Source: Thermomicrobiales bacterium (lineage in GTDB: Bacteria; Chloroflexota; Chloroflexia; Thermomicrobiales; UBA6265). Taken from it: 5,624 nucleotides of DNA. Under the pieces are notes generated by a model, which saw nothing but the letters and a program-made list of their open reading frames with translations, was not told the origin of the DNA and searched no databases. Where the stretch lies: positions 1 through 5,624 of the forward strand of contig JAUJLY010000224.1 in NCBI GenBank assembly GCA_030447145.1, written 5' to 3'. The position numbers and the translations under genes are program-made. Of this stretch, positions 4,910 through 5,624 are shown piece after piece. Numbering within the stretch: the stretch's first letter is position 1; the number at the start of each line of letters is the position of its first letter.

Positions 4910-5624
4910 ATGAGCAACACCCGACACGACTTTTCTCAGCTGTCCTCCCTGGCCGCCAAGCGACTCAGTCGGCGCAATGCGGTACGGGCGGGTGCGGTTG
5001 GTCTTTCTGCGTGCGGACTTGCAAGCATCCCAGGAGTCACGCGGGCGGCTTTGCAAGACACAGGATATGGCGGGGAAGAAGTTAGGCTCACTTACGGCTT
5101 CTGGGACGCCTCCCAACGACCTGCTGTGGAAGACCAGATTGCAGCGTTCAACGAAGAGTTCCCCAATATCACGGTAGAGCCTCAGGTCGTGCCCTTCGAC
5201 GACTACTGGACCAAGCTGCAGACCGGCATCGCGGGAGGATCGATCTATGACGTGTTCTGGTCGAACACGGCTAACCTGCCGGTGTTCGCTTCACAAGGTG
5301 CACTGCTGCCCATTGAGCCGATCATCGCTGCTGGGGGAACTACGGGGATCGACCCTGGACTGTATCCCGACGCTCTTATCGAGGCCTACTCCTACGACGG
5401 CGTTCTTTACGGCATCCCACGGGACTTCGACACCATCGCGCTCTTTTACAACACCGAGTTATTCGATGCGGCGGGCGTCGAGTATCCCACAGCCGACTGG
5501 ACGTGGGATGACGTGTATCAAGCTGCCCAACAGTTGACAGCAGACGGCGAGGGAGGGCCATGGGGATTTGCGCCAACCCTGAGCGCCCAGCAAACCTATT
5601 ACAACTTCGTGAAGCAGAACAAGG
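4910..5624 (+). CDS. Sugar ABC-transporter substrate-binding protein, family 1 (partial, 3' end outside)
   Basis: The first 238 residues of an extracellular solute-binding protein run open to the window end; complete members are usually 400-450 residues. The leader has a twin-arginine motif, SRRNAVRAG (20-28), followed by a hydrophobic stretch GAVGLSACGLASIPGV (28-43), indicating Tat export. LSAC (32-35) also fits a lipobox, so the protein may be a Tat-exported lipoprotein anchored at C35; otherwise cleavage near TRAA (44-47) is likely. The mature part has the family 1 pattern: LTYGFWDASQRPAVEDQIAA (60-79), FNEEFPNITVE (80-90), YWTKLQTGIAGGSIYDVFW (99-117), LLPIEPII (132-139), YDGVLYGIPRDFDTIALFYN (162-181), TELFDAAGV (182-190) and WTWDDVYQAAQQL (197-209). 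It binds a carbohydrate outside the membrane and passes it to permeases, expected just downstream. The start ATG is supported by GGAG eight bases upstream. Its place after a DeoR regulator and beside kinases and an aldolase ties uptake to catabolism. Confidence 0.93.
   Translation, partial: MSNTRHDFSQLSSLAAKRLSRRNAVRAGAVGLSACGLASIPGVTRAALQDTGYGGEEVRLTYGFWDASQRPAVEDQIAAFNEEFPNITVEPQVVPFDDYWTKLQTGIAGGSIYDVFWSNTANLPVFASQGALLPIEPIIAAGGTTGIDPGLYPDALIEAYSYDGVLYGIPRDFDTIALFYNTELFDAAGVEYPTADWTWDDVYQAAQQLTADGEGGPWGFAPTLSAQQTYYNFVKQNK

Noticed and set aside
4896..4913. A five-codon upstream frame (ATG GAG ATA GCA CCA TGA) whose stop overlaps the transporter start
   Set aside because: The nearest GGAG is only two bases before its ATG, too close to act, and its own GGAG is the ribosome site of the transporter gene. 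Probably chance.

Overview
The window looks like part of a chromosomal sugar-catabolism locus from a moderately GC-rich bacterium. A solute-binding protein with a twin-arginine leader, a SigA-type promoter (TTGACA-N17-TAATCT) and the style of the proteins fit Chloroflexota (Thermomicrobia-like) or Actinomycetota. This assignment is inference from protein style only; no marker gene is present.

Layout, left to right. (1) Positions 2-453 carry the decayed 3' part of a gene for what looks like an exported FxLYD-like protein, readable only in two frames with internal stops. (2) Positions 522-917 (minus) encode a small uncharacterised protein with conserved PWRFA, HWYTLR and YWT motifs. (3) A short divergent spacer (918-988) holds a 13-bp palindrome. 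(4) Two PfkB-family kinases overlap by ATGA (989-1924 and 1921-2925, plus). The first resembles LacC/1-phosphofructokinase and the second is ribokinase-like. (5) A class II ketose-bisphosphate aldolase runs towards them on the minus strand (2949-3800). (6) A 221-bp divergent control region (3801-4021) contains a strong plus-strand promoter, a weaker overlapping minus-strand candidate, inverted and direct repeats built on TCAGATT, and a hairpin in the aldolase leader. (7) A DeoR-family regulator (4022-4795, plus) follows. (8) After a 114-bp spacer comes the 5' part of a sugar ABC-transporter substrate-binding protein (4910 to the window end), which continues outside.

How the genes may work together (inference): the binding protein, with permeases expected downstream, imports a carbohydrate. 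One PfkB kinase phosphorylates a free ketose, the other makes the 1,6-bisphosphate, and the aldolase splits it into two C3 units. The DeoR protein probably senses a phosphorylated intermediate and acts on the shared promoter region. The sugar cannot be read from the sequence; tagatose, fructose, another ketohexose or a polyol-derived ketose are all possible. No isomerase, epimerase or dehydrogenase lies in the window.

I found no RNA gene, CRISPR array, insertion sequence or convincing Rho-independent terminator. The longest stretch without a gene is the 221-bp control region. I see no clear sign of a wholly new type of system; the most interesting parts are the two-kinase/aldolase module with altered substrate motifs and the repeat-rich operator region.
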